From: Candidatus Kuenenia stuttgartensis | GTDB lineage: Bacteria; Planctomycetota; Planctomycetia; Pirellulales; UBA1268 | Direction of reading: 5' to 3' | Length of the DNA: 34,680 nt | NCBI GenBank assembly: GCA_943332855.1 | Contig: CALQRA010000023.1 | Location: 1 to 34,680, forward strand | In this document: piece after piece, positions 7,267 through 16,900 of the stretch | How the letters are laid out: each line of letters opens with the position of its first letter | Numbering within the stretch: position 1 is the stretch's first letter | Translations under genes and position numbers: made by a program | The notes under the pieces: generated by a model | Databases searched by the model: none | Told to the model about the DNA's origin: nothing | What the model saw: only the letters and a program-made list of their open reading frames with translations

Positions 7267-9570
7267 TCATCCCCGCGGCAGACTGCCGAGGTGACGCAGC
7301 CACTGCTCGATCCACGGGGGCGACCACGGGTTCCAGGTGGGGTAGGCGACTGACACCACCGAGAGGGCGAGGAGCAGCAGCGCCAGCCACCGCCCGGCCC
7401 GGTGACGCGCCAAGCTGTCGGCCGCCGGCACCGCAGCCACCGTCCACAGCGGCGCGAGCCAGAACACCCAGCGGAAACCACTCGACACCCCGCCGTAGTT
7501 GCGGTCGATCTGGGAACGCGTCAGATAGAAGAGGATCACGACGGCCGACACGAGGAGGATCGCCACGGCGAGATGCGCCTGGCCGGGGGGGGCGGGCCGG
7601 CGCCGGGCCATGATCAGGAGCCCGAGGCCCCAGGGAACGAGGATCCAAGCGGGGGTCAGCGAAAAGATCCCATGGTGCCCGACCAACGCGTGCCAGGCGT
7701 AGACCAGCGCCGAGGGCTCTCCCCGATCGACCCCCTTCGGATCGCGCCAGTAGCTTGTCAGCTGCTTGCCGTTGGAGAGCGCGAGCGAGTAGTCGTACCA
7801 GTTGTCGGGATTGGCCGAGGAGGTCCCGGGGGCCGGCGCGGCCGCCGCGGCCGGCAGCTGTGGGCCAGCGGCGTGGCGGTGAGCGTAGGGGGGAAAAACC
7901 GATCCGTGGGCCAGCCAGTTCGTGCCCAGGGCGACCGCGGCGACGACGAGGGCCGCCGGGAGCGCGGCGCGGAGCGTGGGCCGCGGGTCGACCAGCCACA
8001 GCATTCCGAGGACCGCAACGCACCAGGCGAGGGCGGGGAGTTCGAAGGCCGCGGTCAGGGCGGCGAGGGCCCCGGCGGCGGCGAAGGCCGGCAGCGAGCC
8101 CCCCCGGCTGACGATCCGCAGGAGCCACCACCCGCTCCAGGCGGCCGCGGCTGCCGCCGGGAGGTGGTTGGTGAGCGACACGGCGAACGGGGAGAGGAGC
8201 GTGCCAAAACAGATCAGGGCGGTCCCCCAGCCGCGCCCCCAGTCGGTGCCGCCGACCGACTCAATCATCTGCTGGGTGGCCACGAGGAGGAGGCCGAAGG
8301 GGAGGAGGCAGCAGGCGACCAGGAGCATCCGCGCCATCTCAAACGGATGGTCGCCGAGTGTCCAGCCGGTGATCCGATGGAGGGCCCAGTAGGGGGCGGC
8401 ACAGAGCACGGTGAGGAGCGGCGGCTTGCTCGAGTAGAGGCGGATCCGGCCGGTCGCGTCGGCGTGGGCCACCGCGTCGATGGTGTCCCAGCCCGGTTCG
8501 ACGACGAGGTCGTCGATCGCAAACGTCCCCCGTTCCACCAGGGCCCGGACGGCGAGCCAGCGACTGCGGTCGTTGGCCGAGAGAAAGGGGCGCTGGAGGC
8601 GCCGTCCCTGTTCGATTGAGGCCGAGATCGCCTCGGCGTCGACCGCCGGCCCACCAGCCGCTTCGGCGTCGCGGGCCTTGGCCACGGCCTCCGCGACGAG
8701 GCGCTTCTCGAGCGCGATCTTGTCGACGCTCGTGACGGCGCCGATCCGGCCGAGGAGGCTGCCGAGGGCCACAGCGAACAGGATCGCCGCCAGGTGCCGC
8801 CGGTTGCGCGCCCGGGCGGAGGGGACGATCGCGCCGAGCGCGGCGATCCGGCGGCGGCGGATGTCAGCGGCGATCCGGGTCAGATCGATGAGGCCGGTGA
8901 AGAACCGGGCGAAGCCATACTTCGACCGCCCCAGCTTCCGCGGCCGGTGATGGACCGCCTTCTCGACGACCCGGTGGCCATCCGCGGCGGCGAGCACGGT
9001 GATGAAACGGTGCATGTCGTCGCCGAGCCGCAGCGACCGTGCCGCCGGGGCACGGAAAACCTTCAGGCCACAGTTGTGGTCGTGGAGCAGAAGCCCGCTG
9101 ACCCAGCCGACGAGAAGATTGAAGATCCGCGACGGGAGGGTCTTGTGCCAGGGGTCGAGTCGCGGGGTCTTCCAGCCGTTGACCACGTCGGCGCCAGCCC
9201 GGCCGGTCGCCGGGTCGGCGAGGAGGGCGAGCATGGCGGGGATCTCGGCCGGGTCGTCCTGGCCGTCGCCGTCGAGCATCACGATCCGCGGGCTCCGGCA
9301 GCGGGCAAAGCCCTCCATGAGAGCCGCCGACTTCCCCTCGCCCCGGGGCTTGTGGATTCCCACCACGCGCGGATCACCCCCCGCGGCGGAGTCGATTTCC
9401 CCGCGGGTGTTGTCGCTCGATCCGTCGTCGATGACAAACAGCTCCCAGGCGAGCCCGGCGCCATCGAGCACGGTGCGGATCTCGGCGATCAGCGGGCCGA
9501 TGTTCCCCGCTTCGTTGCGCACAGGGACGACGAGCGAGACGTCCGGCGGCGAGGCGTCGGGTGCGTTCAT
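7267..9570 (-). CDS. Family 2 glycosyltransferase fused to a polytopic membrane domain
   Basis: A 767-aa protein from ATG 9570. Residues 1 to about 250 are a GT-A family 2 glycosyltransferase of the dolichyl-phosphate mannosyltransferase/undecaprenyl type. They show VVPVRNEAGNI, VIDDGSSDNT with D48-D49, the D100-G-D102 metal-binding motif in MLDGDGQDDP, and the GRSKYGFARFFTGL segment. From about residue 260 the sequence becomes a membrane protein with roughly nine or more segments and large loops. One loop carries FLSANDRSRWLAVRALVERG and YSSKPPLLTVL, which look like the periplasmic loop of GT-C/PMT-type glycosyltransferases or a planctomycete-specific membrane protein. The likely role is transfer of a sugar to a lipid carrier and its use in envelope glycoconjugates. 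The frame upstream of 9570 continues antisense to the next gene and is not coding. The fusion is seen; the role of the second half is inferred. Confidence 0.85.
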   Translation of the reverse strand: MNAPDASPPDVSLVVPVRNEAGNIGPLIAEIRTVLDGAGLAWELFVIDDGSSDNTRGEIDSAAGGDPRVVGIHKPRGEGKSAALMEGFARCRSPRIVMLDGDGQDDPAEIPAMLALLADPATGRAGADVVNGWKTPRLDPWHKTLPSRIFNLLVGWVSGLLLHDHNCGLKVFRAPAARSLRLGDDMHRFITVLAAADGHRVVEKAVHHRPRKLGRSKYGFARFFTGLIDLTRIAADIRRRRIAALGAIVPSARARNRRHLAAILFAVALGSLLGRIGAVTSVDKIALEKRLVAEAVAKARDAEAAGGPAVDAEAISASIEQGRRLQRPFLSANDRSRWLAVRALVERGTFAIDDLVVEPGWDTIDAVAHADATGRIRLYSSKPPLLTVLCAAPYWALHRITGWTLGDHPFEMARMLLVACCLLPFGLLLVATQQMIESVGGTDWGRGWGTALICFGTLLSPFAVSLTNHLPAAAAAAWSGWWLLRIVSRGGSLPAFAAAGALAALTAAFELPALAWCVAVLGMLWLVDPRPTLRAALPAALVVAAVALGTNWLAHGSVFPPYAHRHAAGPQLPAAAAAPAPGTSSANPDNWYDYSLALSNGKQLTSYWRDPKGVDRGEPSALVYAWHALVGHHGIFSLTPAWILVPWGLGLLIMARRRPAPPGQAHLAVAILLVSAVVILFYLTRSQIDRNYGGVSSGFRWVFWLAPLWTVAAVPAADSLARHRAGRWLALLLLALSVVSVAYPTWNPWSPPWIEQWLRHLGSLPRG

Positions 9571-9840
9571 GCATTCGGACCAGACGGAAGCCCCTTCCGG
9601 CCGGGCTGGCGGCAAGGGACGCGTGGAGGGTGCGCCGGACGACAGCGGTGCCGAGGAGGCCGGCCGCGGCGAACCGGGCAGGATACCCCCCGGGAGCCCG
9701 ATCCGCCATGCCGGAACGGCGCCGACCGCCATGACGGGCGGGGAGCACTTTTTCAAACCACCGTTACAATTCGTCCACGAGTGCCAGCCCTGTCCCCTAG
9801 CCCCCGTCCTCTGGACCCGCGGTTCCCACCGCGCCGCGGA
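9571..9840. other. Divergent intergenic region
   Basis: 270 bases between the divergent glycosyltransferase fusion and AI-2E-type permease genes, expected to hold both promoters. An AT-richer patch around 9747-9772 contains TACAAT at 9765-9770, a possible plus-strand -10 element, but I see no convincing -35 at the right spacing. Long antisense frames cross it, but nothing protein-like is seen. Confidence 0.35.
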
Positions 9841-11010
9841 ATGCTCCTCAACAACCAGATCCCGACCGACACGCCGCCGAAGCGCGTGGCGCGGATCGTC
9901 TCCTTCGGCGTCCTCCTCGCACTCGTCGCCATCTTCGGCCTGCTTTCGCTGCGGGTGATGTCGAGCTTCCTGCTGCCGTTGCTCCTGGCGGCGATGCTCG
10001 TCGTCATCTTCGGGCCGCTCCATCGCTGGCTGCGCATTCGGATCATCGGTTTGGACAAGGGGCCGGAGTGGATCCCCGCCCTCCTCACGACGCTGTTTGT
10101 GCTTCTCATCGTCCTCGTGCCGCTGTTTCTCCTCGTCGCCCGCGCCGGTGGCGATGCCGTGCGGATCTTCCGGGCGGAGAACGGGCTGAAGCTCGATCCG
10201 GCGGTCCTGTCGGGGCTCGTTGAACGGATCAATGATGCCACCGGGATGCATCTGACCGCCGAGTCGGTCAACGGCGAGCTGCGGCGGATCGCCGAGGACT
10301 GGATCGGGCCGGTGGCGGCGCGGACCCCGGTCGTGATCGTCAAGGGGATCATCGGCCTCGTGGTGATGACGGTGGCGCTCTTCTACTTCCTCGCCGACGG
10401 GCGGCGGATGCTCGCCGCGGTCACCCGTCTGATCCCCCTCGATCCCCGCTATCAGTGGCAGCTCCTCCAGGAGTTTGAGGAGGTGAGCCGGGCGGTCGTC
10501 AGCTCGACGCTCCTGGCGGCGATCGTTCAGGCGGTGCTGGCGGGATTCGGCTTCTGGGTGGCGGGGCTGGGGAACGTCTTCCTCCTCACGCTCCTGACGT
10601 TCTTCGGGGCCCTCGTCCCGTTCGTCGGAGCCGCGGCCATCTGGGGGAGCGCCAGCCTTTATCTCCTGTTCTTCGCCAAAAACACCTTTGCTGCGGCCGG
10701 CCTGGCCGTGTGGGGGATGGGGGTGGTCTCCACCGTCGACAACATCATCAAACCGATCGTCCTCCACGGACAGTCGAAGCTCCATCCCCTCCTGGCGCTG
10801 TTGAGCGTCCTGGGGGGCGTCGGCGCTCTGGGGCCGATCGGGATTTTCGTCGGTCCGATCGCCGTGGCCTTCCTCCAGGCGGCCCTGACGATGCTCCAGA
10901 CCGAGCTCGACAGCCTTGACGTCGGGAATCTGGCCAGCGGCGCCTCCGCCGGACCGTCCGATTCCGGGCCAGTTGCACAAACCGCCGTCGAGAGGTTGAA
11001 ATCGCCCTGA
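9841..11010 (+). CDS. AI-2E family transporter (TqsA/PerM-like permease)
   Basis: A 389-aa inner-membrane protein from ATG 9841. Hydrophobic segments lie at about 16-37, 40-60, 77-99 and 163-188, followed by a dense block at about 220-355. This is the usual two-plus-one, long loop, then five-segment layout of the AI-2E/UPF0118 family. Family blocks are visible: ALFYFLADGRRM, FGALVPFVGAAAIWG, and STVDNIIKPIVLHGQSKLHP with the conserved Asp-Asn-...-Pro. The C-terminal segment LGPIGIFVGPIAVAF is also typical. Members have been linked to autoinducer-2 export, sodium/proton antiport or unspecified efflux; which applies here cannot be told. The gene is followed 30 bases later by a small membrane protein on the same strand, likely one transcript. 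An upstream GTG at 9780 in the same frame is possible but adds non-family residues. Confidence 0.9.
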   Translation: MLLNNQIPTDTPPKRVARIVSFGVLLALVAIFGLLSLRVMSSFLLPLLLAAMLVVIFGPLHRWLRIRIIGLDKGPEWIPALLTTLFVLLIVLVPLFLLVARAGGDAVRIFRAENGLKLDPAVLSGLVERINDATGMHLTAESVNGELRRIAEDWIGPVAARTPVVIVKGIIGLVVMTVALFYFLADGRRMLAAVTRLIPLDPRYQWQLLQEFEEVSRAVVSSTLLAAIVQAVLAGFGFWVAGLGNVFLLTLLTFFGALVPFVGAAAIWGSASLYLLFFAKNTFAAAGLAVWGMGVVSTVDNIIKPIVLHGQSKLHPLLALLSVLGGVGALGPIGIFVGPIAVAFLQAALTMLQTELDSLDVGNLASGASAGPSDSGPVAQTAVERLKSP

Positions 11011-11040
11011 CGGAGAGCCTGTTCACCGGAGAGTATTCGC

Positions 11041-11514
11041 ATGTTCCTCGAAACCCTTTTCTTCCTCGCCGGGATCCTCGCCATGGGGATCGAGGGCGCC
11101 TACGTGCCGACCGAGGGAGGGGGCGGGGACTACCTCGTGCGCGTCGAACCCGATCTGATGCGCAACGGCACCCAGGCCAGTCCGCTGACCAGCGACGTGC
11201 CGGCCGACGCCCGGGATGTCCGGCGCGTGAAGATCTTCGTCTCCGACACCTGGCCGGCCGGTGTCGATCGGCTCGTTTCCGACGCGGCGAAGCGGCCGCG
11301 GGCCGAGCGGACGTCGCAGAAGACCTCGCTCCTCTCCGGTGGCGAGGTGGGAGCAACGGGGGGAGCGGTCACCGACCGCCCCTGGCCCCTCCTCATCGGC
11401 AGCCTTCTGACGCTCTTTCTCTCGCTCGGTGCCAACGCCTACCTGGGACTCCTCCTGGCGAGCATGCGGCAGCGCTACCTGCGGGATGTCCAGCAGGGGG
11501 TGGCCGTCAGGTAG
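11041..11514 (+). CDS. Small membrane-anchored protein of unknown function
   Basis: A 157-aa protein from ATG 11041, preceded by a GGAG core about ten bases upstream. It has an N-terminal hydrophobic segment (about residues 2-22, LETLFFLAGILAMGIEGAYV), a polar middle, and a C-terminal membrane segment (about 116-140, PLLIGSLLTLFLSLGANAYL) followed by a basic tail. The middle holds the strand-like stretch DVRRVKIFVSDTWPAGVDRL, which recalls a small interaction domain. I do not recognise a family. It sits 30 bases after the AI-2E-type permease gene on the same strand, so it is probably co-transcribed with it and could be an accessory subunit. That link is inference from position alone. Confidence 0.65.
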   Translation: MFLETLFFLAGILAMGIEGAYVPTEGGGGDYLVRVEPDLMRNGTQASPLTSDVPADARDVRRVKIFVSDTWPAGVDRLVSDAAKRPRAERTSQKTSLLSGGEVGATGGAVTDRPWPLLIGSLLTLFLSLGANAYLGLLLASMRQRYLRDVQQGVAVR

Positions 11515-11589
11515 CCGTCCTCCGAGAGGGCTCCTGACGCCGGGGCGTTGTCGGTCAGAGGGTTGTCTGGCGGTCGTCCCGTTGTCTGG

Positions 11590-11670
11590 GATCGTGTGGT
11601 GGACTGGGATCGTGTGGTGGACTGGGATCGTGTGGTGGACTGGGATCGTGTGGTGGACTGGGATCGTGTG
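11590..11670 (+). repeat. 18-bp in-frame tandem repeat (4.5 copies)
   Basis: Four perfect copies of GATCGTGTGGTGGACTGG (11590-11661) and a fifth half copy (11662-11670). The period is a multiple of three and the frame stays open, giving D-R-V-V-D-W units directly before the first membrane segment of the spermidine-synthase-like gene. Each unit carries an in-frame GTG. The GGTGG of one unit lies nine bases before the GTG of the next. Confidence 0.95.
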
Positions 11671-13947
11671 GGGCTCTTCGTGCTGCCGTTTGCGCTGGCG
11701 ATTTTCACCGGGGCCTTCCTCCTCTTCATCGGGCAACCGCTGGTCGGGAAGTACATCCTCCCCTGGTATGGCGGTGGTCCCGGCGTCTGGACGACCTGCC
11801 TCCTCTTCTTCCAGGGCGTGCTGCTGGCGGGCTATGCCTATGCCCACCTCCTCACGACCTGGCTGTCGCCGCGGCGGCAGGCGCTGGTCCATGGCGTCGG
11901 TCTCGCGGTGGCCCTCGCCTTCCTCCCCATCGCCCCTGGGGAAGGCTGGCGCCCCCGTCCCGGCGATGACCCCGTCGCCTCGATCCTCCTCCTCCTCACG
12001 GCGACGATCGGCCTGCCGTTTGTCGTCCTCTCGGCCACCGGCCCGCTCCTCCAGCGGTGGTTCAGCCTGGTCCACCCAGGCCTGTCGCCCTACCGGCTCT
12101 ATGCCCTCTCCAATGTTGGTTCGCTCCTCGCCCTCCTCGCCTATCCGACGGTGGTCGAGCCGCGGCTGACGCGTGCGGCCCAGGCCGGTGCCTGGTCGAT
12201 CGGCCTGGCCTGCTTCGCCACGGCCTGTGCGGCCTGTGCCGCGCGGGTGTGGACGGGCGCTGGCCGTGCGGAGCTCGAAAGCGGGGCTGTCGACGCCGGG
12301 CTCGAAGACGAACAGGCCGGCGACGGCATGCTCTGGGTGGTACTCCCGGCGATCGCGTCGGTGCTCCTGGTGTCGACGACGACCCGGCTGTGCCAGGACG
12401 TGGCGGCGATGCCGCTGTTGTGGGTGCTGCCGCTGGGGATCTACCTGGTGACGTTCATCGTCGCCTTCGACCACGCAGCCTGGTACCGCCGGGGGCCCTT
12501 CACGGCCCTCGCCGCGCTCGGTGTCGTCGTCACCTGGCAGATCCTGGCGGAGGGCAACTCCGCCCCGCTCAAGCTCCAGTTGGCAGGGCATCTCGCGACG
12601 CTGTTGGTCACCTGCATGGTCTGCCACGGCGAGCTTTACCGGCTCCGGCCCGCCCCCCGTCACCTCACCCGCTACTTCCTCGCCATCGCCGCCGGAGGAG
12701 CGATCGGCGGCTTGGCGGTGGCCGTTGTCGCCCCGAGCTTGTTCAACGACGACTACGAACTTCCGGCCGGACTGTGGATGCTTTTGGTGGCGCTGGGGGC
12801 CCTGTCGTTTCGACACCACAGCCGGGCAATCCCGCTGGCCGCGGGCCTGGGAACGCTCGTCGGCGTGGCAGCGGTGCCGTGGCTCCGGAGCCTGTGCAAC
12901 GACGGCGGCACGTTCACCTCCGAGGCGGCCCGATTCCTCCCCACCGCCGCCCCGTGGGTGGCAGGCTTCGTTCTCGTCTTTCTCGCCTGCCTGTGTGACG
13001 TGCGGCACCGTCGGCTCGACCCCCCCTGGCGGCCGGCGGCGGGGGGCTTTCTGATGCTCCTTGCCGGCGCTGCCGGCACTGCCTTTCTCCTCCTCACCGG
13101 GGATCCGGGCGACCGCGGAATCGTCCGCAGCCGCAACTTCTACGGGACGCTCGAGGTGATCGAGCCGGCGGTGAGCGACTCCCGCGAGCGCCATCGGCTC
13201 CTCGTTCACGGGGCGACGACTCACGGCCTGCAACTGACCGAGCCGGGGAGGACCCGGATTCCAACCACCTACTACGCCACCACGAGTGGGGTCGGGCGGG
13301 CAATCGCGAGCCTCGGGGAGGGGAAGGGAGATGGGGATGGATGGCTCGAGCCGCAGGCCATCGGCCTGGTCGGCCTCGGTGTGGGGACGCTCGCGGCCTA
13401 TGCTCAGGAAGGGGATTCGCTCCGGGTCTACGAGATCAACCCGGCGATCCGCGACCTCGCGCGGGAGCGGTTCAGCTTCCTCGACGAATGCCCGACGACG
13501 GTCGAGGTGGTGATGGGGGACGCGCGGCTCTCGATGGAGCGGGAGATCGCCGCCGGCGAGCTCCAGGCCTTCGACCTCCTCGCCCTCGATGCTTTTTCGA
13601 GCGATGCGATCCCCGTTCATCTCCTCACGCGCGAGGCCTTCGAGATTTACCTCGCGCACCTCGCACCGGAGGGGATCCTCGCCATCCACATCTCCAACCG
13701 GTACCTCGATCTCGCCCCGGTGGTGGAGCGCCTCGCCGACCACTTCGGCCTCGAGATCGTTTCCGTGAACGATTCCGGAGGCGATGAATGGTGGGGGTAC
13801 AGTTCGACGTGGATGCTGCTTTCGCGCGACGGGGCCGTGCTCGAGCGCGAGGGGATCGCCACCGCCGCTGATCCCTGCGGGAAGGGGGCGGGGTGCAGGC
13901 TGTGGACAGACGACTTCGCGAGTGTCTGGTCGATCCTCATCCCGTGA
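11668..13947 (+). CDS. Fused MFS/spermidine-synthase-like membrane protein
   Basis: About 759 aa from GTG 11668; the frame is open back to a TTG at 11548 through the 18-bp repeat, and any repeat GTG could also start it. The N-terminal half is a polytopic membrane domain beginning AFLLFIGQPLVGKYILPWYG and PGVWTTCLLFFQG, diagnostic of the fused MFS/spermidine synthase family. The C-terminal third is a methyltransferase fold: the SAM-type glycine loop GLVGLGVGTLAA (about residue 565), the acidic strand-2 end VYEINP, GDARL, and LLALDAFSSDAIPVHLLTRE. The usual spermidine synthase DSTDP-like catalytic segment is replaced by DAFSSDAIP, as in other membrane-fused members, so aminopropyl transfer is doubtful. 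The gene is convergent with the coiled-coil ATPase. The biological role of the family is not established. Confidence 0.87.
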   Translation: MGLFVLPFALAIFTGAFLLFIGQPLVGKYILPWYGGGPGVWTTCLLFFQGVLLAGYAYAHLLTTWLSPRRQALVHGVGLAVALAFLPIAPGEGWRPRPGDDPVASILLLLTATIGLPFVVLSATGPLLQRWFSLVHPGLSPYRLYALSNVGSLLALLAYPTVVEPRLTRAAQAGAWSIGLACFATACAACAARVWTGAGRAELESGAVDAGLEDEQAGDGMLWVVLPAIASVLLVSTTTRLCQDVAAMPLLWVLPLGIYLVTFIVAFDHAAWYRRGPFTALAALGVVVTWQILAEGNSAPLKLQLAGHLATLLVTCMVCHGELYRLRPAPRHLTRYFLAIAAGGAIGGLAVAVVAPSLFNDDYELPAGLWMLLVALGALSFRHHSRAIPLAAGLGTLVGVAAVPWLRSLCNDGGTFTSEAARFLPTAAPWVAGFVLVFLACLCDVRHRRLDPPWRPAAGGFLMLLAGAAGTAFLLLTGDPGDRGIVRSRNFYGTLEVIEPAVSDSRERHRLLVHGATTHGLQLTEPGRTRIPTTYYATTSGVGRAIASLGEGKGDGDGWLEPQAIGLVGLGVGTLAAYAQEGDSLRVYEINPAIRDLARERFSFLDECPTTVEVVMGDARLSMEREIAAGELQAFDLLALDAFSSDAIPVHLLTREAFEIYLAHLAPEGILAIHISNRYLDLAPVVERLADHFGLEIVSVNDSGGDEWWGYSSTWMLLSRDGAVLEREGIATAADPCGKGAGCRLWTDDFASVWSILIP

Positions 13948-13958
13948 CGCGCCCGCGC

Positions 13959-13978
13959 CGGGGCCCGATCAGGCCCCG
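13959..13978. terminator. GC-rich hairpin between convergent genes
   Basis: Perfect 7-bp stem CGGGGCC/GGCCCCG with the six-base loop CGATCA, in the junction of two convergent genes. The loop overlaps the stop codon of the minus-strand ATPase gene (13969-13971). The symmetry suits a bidirectional terminator, but there is no T-tract on either side. Confidence 0.35.
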
Positions 13979-16900
13979 CGGCCGCGGGATTGCTTGCCGC
14001 GCGGAGCAGGCTTCGAGGCTCCCCTCGCCTTCGTCTCCCGCCGCGGTCGGCCGGTATCGGCCTCGTCGGCATCGTGGTCGTTGGCCCTGTCGAGATCCTC
14101 GCTCGCTTGGGATTGCGGGATCATCCCTGCGACCATCTCCAGGTGCGGGTAGCTTGTGCGGCCGTGGCCGACGCGCGGGACCGGCGTGGTGCCGACCGAC
14201 GTCGGGAATGTGGCGGCGCCGGCGGCCGTCGCGGAGGGGGCTGTGACATACCCGACATAGCCGAGCCCGGCGAGGTGTTCGGAGTGGATCACCGTGTGCG
14301 TCGGGAGACGGTGGCCGTCGTGCGCGGGGTAGCCGAGGCCCCCCTGCGAATGCCGCGGCATCACGGCGGGGAACGGGGTGGGGAAAGGGGTGGGGAAAGG
14401 GGTGGGGAAAGGGGACTGGAGCGCTGTCGCCGGCGCCGGTGGCGCGGGGTGGACAACCGCTGGCGACAGATGCTGGACGACAACCCGGGCCCGCGGAGCG
14501 GGCTCCGGTGGCAGTGGCAGGGGGAGGGGGAGGGAGTGGTCAGCGACAGGCTCCGGCCGGCGGACCTCCACCCGCACCGTCTCCGGTTCTGGCGCGACGA
14601 CCCGCGCCGCAGGGAGGGAGGCGACGGTGGGGTCGGCCCCCGAGAGCGAGCGCACTGACGCTCCCACCCCGCGGAAGATCTGCGCCACGTGGGTATGGCA
14701 GGTGAGCACGAGCATCTGCCGCTCGCGGGGCTGGTCGGCGACGAACTCCATGAGCACCTCCGCCGCGGCCCGGGCCCGGCTGTCGTCGAAGTTCACCAGC
14801 GCGTCGTCGATGACGACCGGCAGATGGACGCCGTGCCGCTCGAGATCGCGGACGAGCGCCAGTCGGAGGGCGAGGAACACCTGCTCGCGCGTCCCGCGGC
14901 TGAGCCGGTCGGGGCTCCAGGTGAGGTCGTGGGTGTCGTGGATCTCGAGCCGGGCTTCGTGGATCGAGGTCGTAATCCGGGTGTAATGCCCCTCGGTCAG
15001 CCGGACGAGCCAGCGGGAGGCCTCGCGGAGGACCGCCGGCTGATGGTCGCGGGCGAAGGCGGCCCGCGTCGACTCGAGCATCTCCCGGGCCCCCTCGAGG
15101 GTCCGGCGGCGGTGGAGGTGGCGGTCGAGATCGTGTTCGAGGGTGGCGATCTCGAGTTGGATTCCCTCGGTGGAATGGTCCTTGGCGGCCGCCTCGACGC
15201 GGCCGGCGGCAGCCTTGCGCGCTTCGCGGGCCCGGTCGAGCGCCTCGCGGGTGGCGACCGTCACGAGGTGGGCCTCGGCGATCCGCTGCTCGAGGGTCAC
15301 TTGCTTCGTCCCGGTCATCCACTGCTCGAGTTCGGGGAGGTCGGCGAGCCGGCGGCGCGCGTCGCCCCAGGCCCGTTCGGCCACCTGGGCCTCCAGCCGC
15401 GCCTCGTCGACGAGGGGGCGGCGGTCGACGAGGGGGAGGAACTCCTTCTCCGTCTCGACATTCCAGCGGGCGATGATCTCGCGCACGCGACGATCGGCGA
15501 GCTTGACCCGCGCCAACGCCTCGCGGTGCCGGCGACGGGCGCGGACGAGCCGGGCGGTCATCTTGCCCCGCAGACGGTGAAACGTGGTCTCCCGGCGGAG
15601 CCGCTCCCGCAGCTGGAGGAGGTTCTCCAGCGCCGTGCCCTCGGGGAGCATGTCGCATTCGACCAGGATCTCCTCGACCTGGTGCCCCATCGCAGCGAGC
15701 TCGTCGCGGCGCAGTCGCGCCTCCTCCGAGGTCCGCTGCCGCTCCTCGTCGAGGGCCAGGAGGGCCGTCTGGTGCCGGGAGAGCTGACGGACATCGGCGG
15801 GGGAGAGGGTGGCGGGGAGGGCGCGGGCCTCGAGGGCCTTTCGCCACGCCGTCCGGGCGGCGACGCGCCGCTGCGCCGCGTGGCCGAGATCCTGCTGGGC
15901 GGCTTCGAGCCGATCGGAGAGGAGGTGGAGCGAGCCCTCGCGCGTGGCGAGGGCCTCGAGTCGCTCGACCTCGTTTTGGGCCGCGACGAGCCGACGGTCG
16001 ATCGTCGGGGCATGCTCCCCCGGCCAGCGCTCCACGGTGCCGCGGAGGGCCTCGAGCTTCTTGTCGAAGAGGCCGCACTGGGCCGAGGCGTCGTCGCGCT
16101 GCTTCCGGACCATCGTCACCTGCTGGCGGGCCGACTCGAGGCGGTCGCTGGCGGCGCGGTCGAGCGACCAGGTGACCACCGAAGCCAGGCCGGTGCCGAC
16201 CAGGCCGAGCGCGGCCATCGCGTAGGCCAGCGATCCGGTGACCGCCGCGGGGAGGAACAGGCCCGAGAGGACCAGCGCGGCTCCGGTGATGAACATTGCC
16301 CCCAGGCCGAGGAGCCATTCCAGCGGGATCAGCTGCCCGCGGAGACTCGCGGCCACGTCCCGGTCGAGCGCGGTGAGCGACTTCTCCAGCTCGATCACCT
16401 GGTCGCCGGAGGCGATCCGGTTGCGGAGAAGGGCGGCCCGTCCGGCCGCCTCCTCGATCGCGGTGGCGAGCGACGCTCCCGCGGTTTGCGTGGCAGGTGA
16501 CTTGAGCGCGCCGCGCGTCGACTCGACGGCCGCCTTGGCCTCGGATACCGCCTGCTTCGCCCCTTTCAGGGCGCGGGCCGCCGCGGCCAAATCGCGCGCC
16601 CTCCCGCGGAGGCTGCCGAGGGAGCGGGCGAATCCGCTGGGGAGCTGCATCTCCGAGAGCGTGTCGGGAGAGGCCCCGGGCTTGGCCTCCGCCACCAGCA
16701 GCCGGACGAGCCCTGCAGCCCCGAGCTGCTCGCCGAAGCGGCGCGCCGCCTGCCGCGCCGTCGCGGCGGCTCGGGCCGACTCGGCCGCGAGCCGTTCCAG
16801 CCGCGGCTGCTCCTCGCACAGCGCCGCCACCGCGGTGCGCTTCTTCCAGATCTTCTCGTCAGCAGCGTGCGACTTGATCTCCCGGGCGATCTTTCCGCGG

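Noticed and set aside
8794-9840. Upstream extension of the AI-2E permease frame
   Set aside because: It is antisense to the glycosyltransferase gene and its translation is low-complexity; family similarity begins after ATG 9841.
9571-10980. Upstream extension of the glycosyltransferase frame
   Set aside because: The extension lies antisense to the AI-2E-type permease and is Arg/Asp/Glu-rich without structure; the ATG at 9570 fits the family N-terminus.
11590-11670. Possible CRISPR array
   Set aside because: The 18-bp units are directly adjacent without spacers, inside a reading frame, and no cas gene is present.
11023-13743. Minus-strand open frame of 906 codons
   Set aside because: Antisense to the spermidine-synthase-like gene; the translation is a charged, repeat-driven shadow including HHTIPV units from the 18-bp repeat.
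14540-16819. Minus-strand frame of 759 codons and plus-strand frame of 603 codons in the ATPase gene
   Set aside because: Both are other-frame shadows of the coiled-coil ATPase, whose own frame has all ABC motifs in order.
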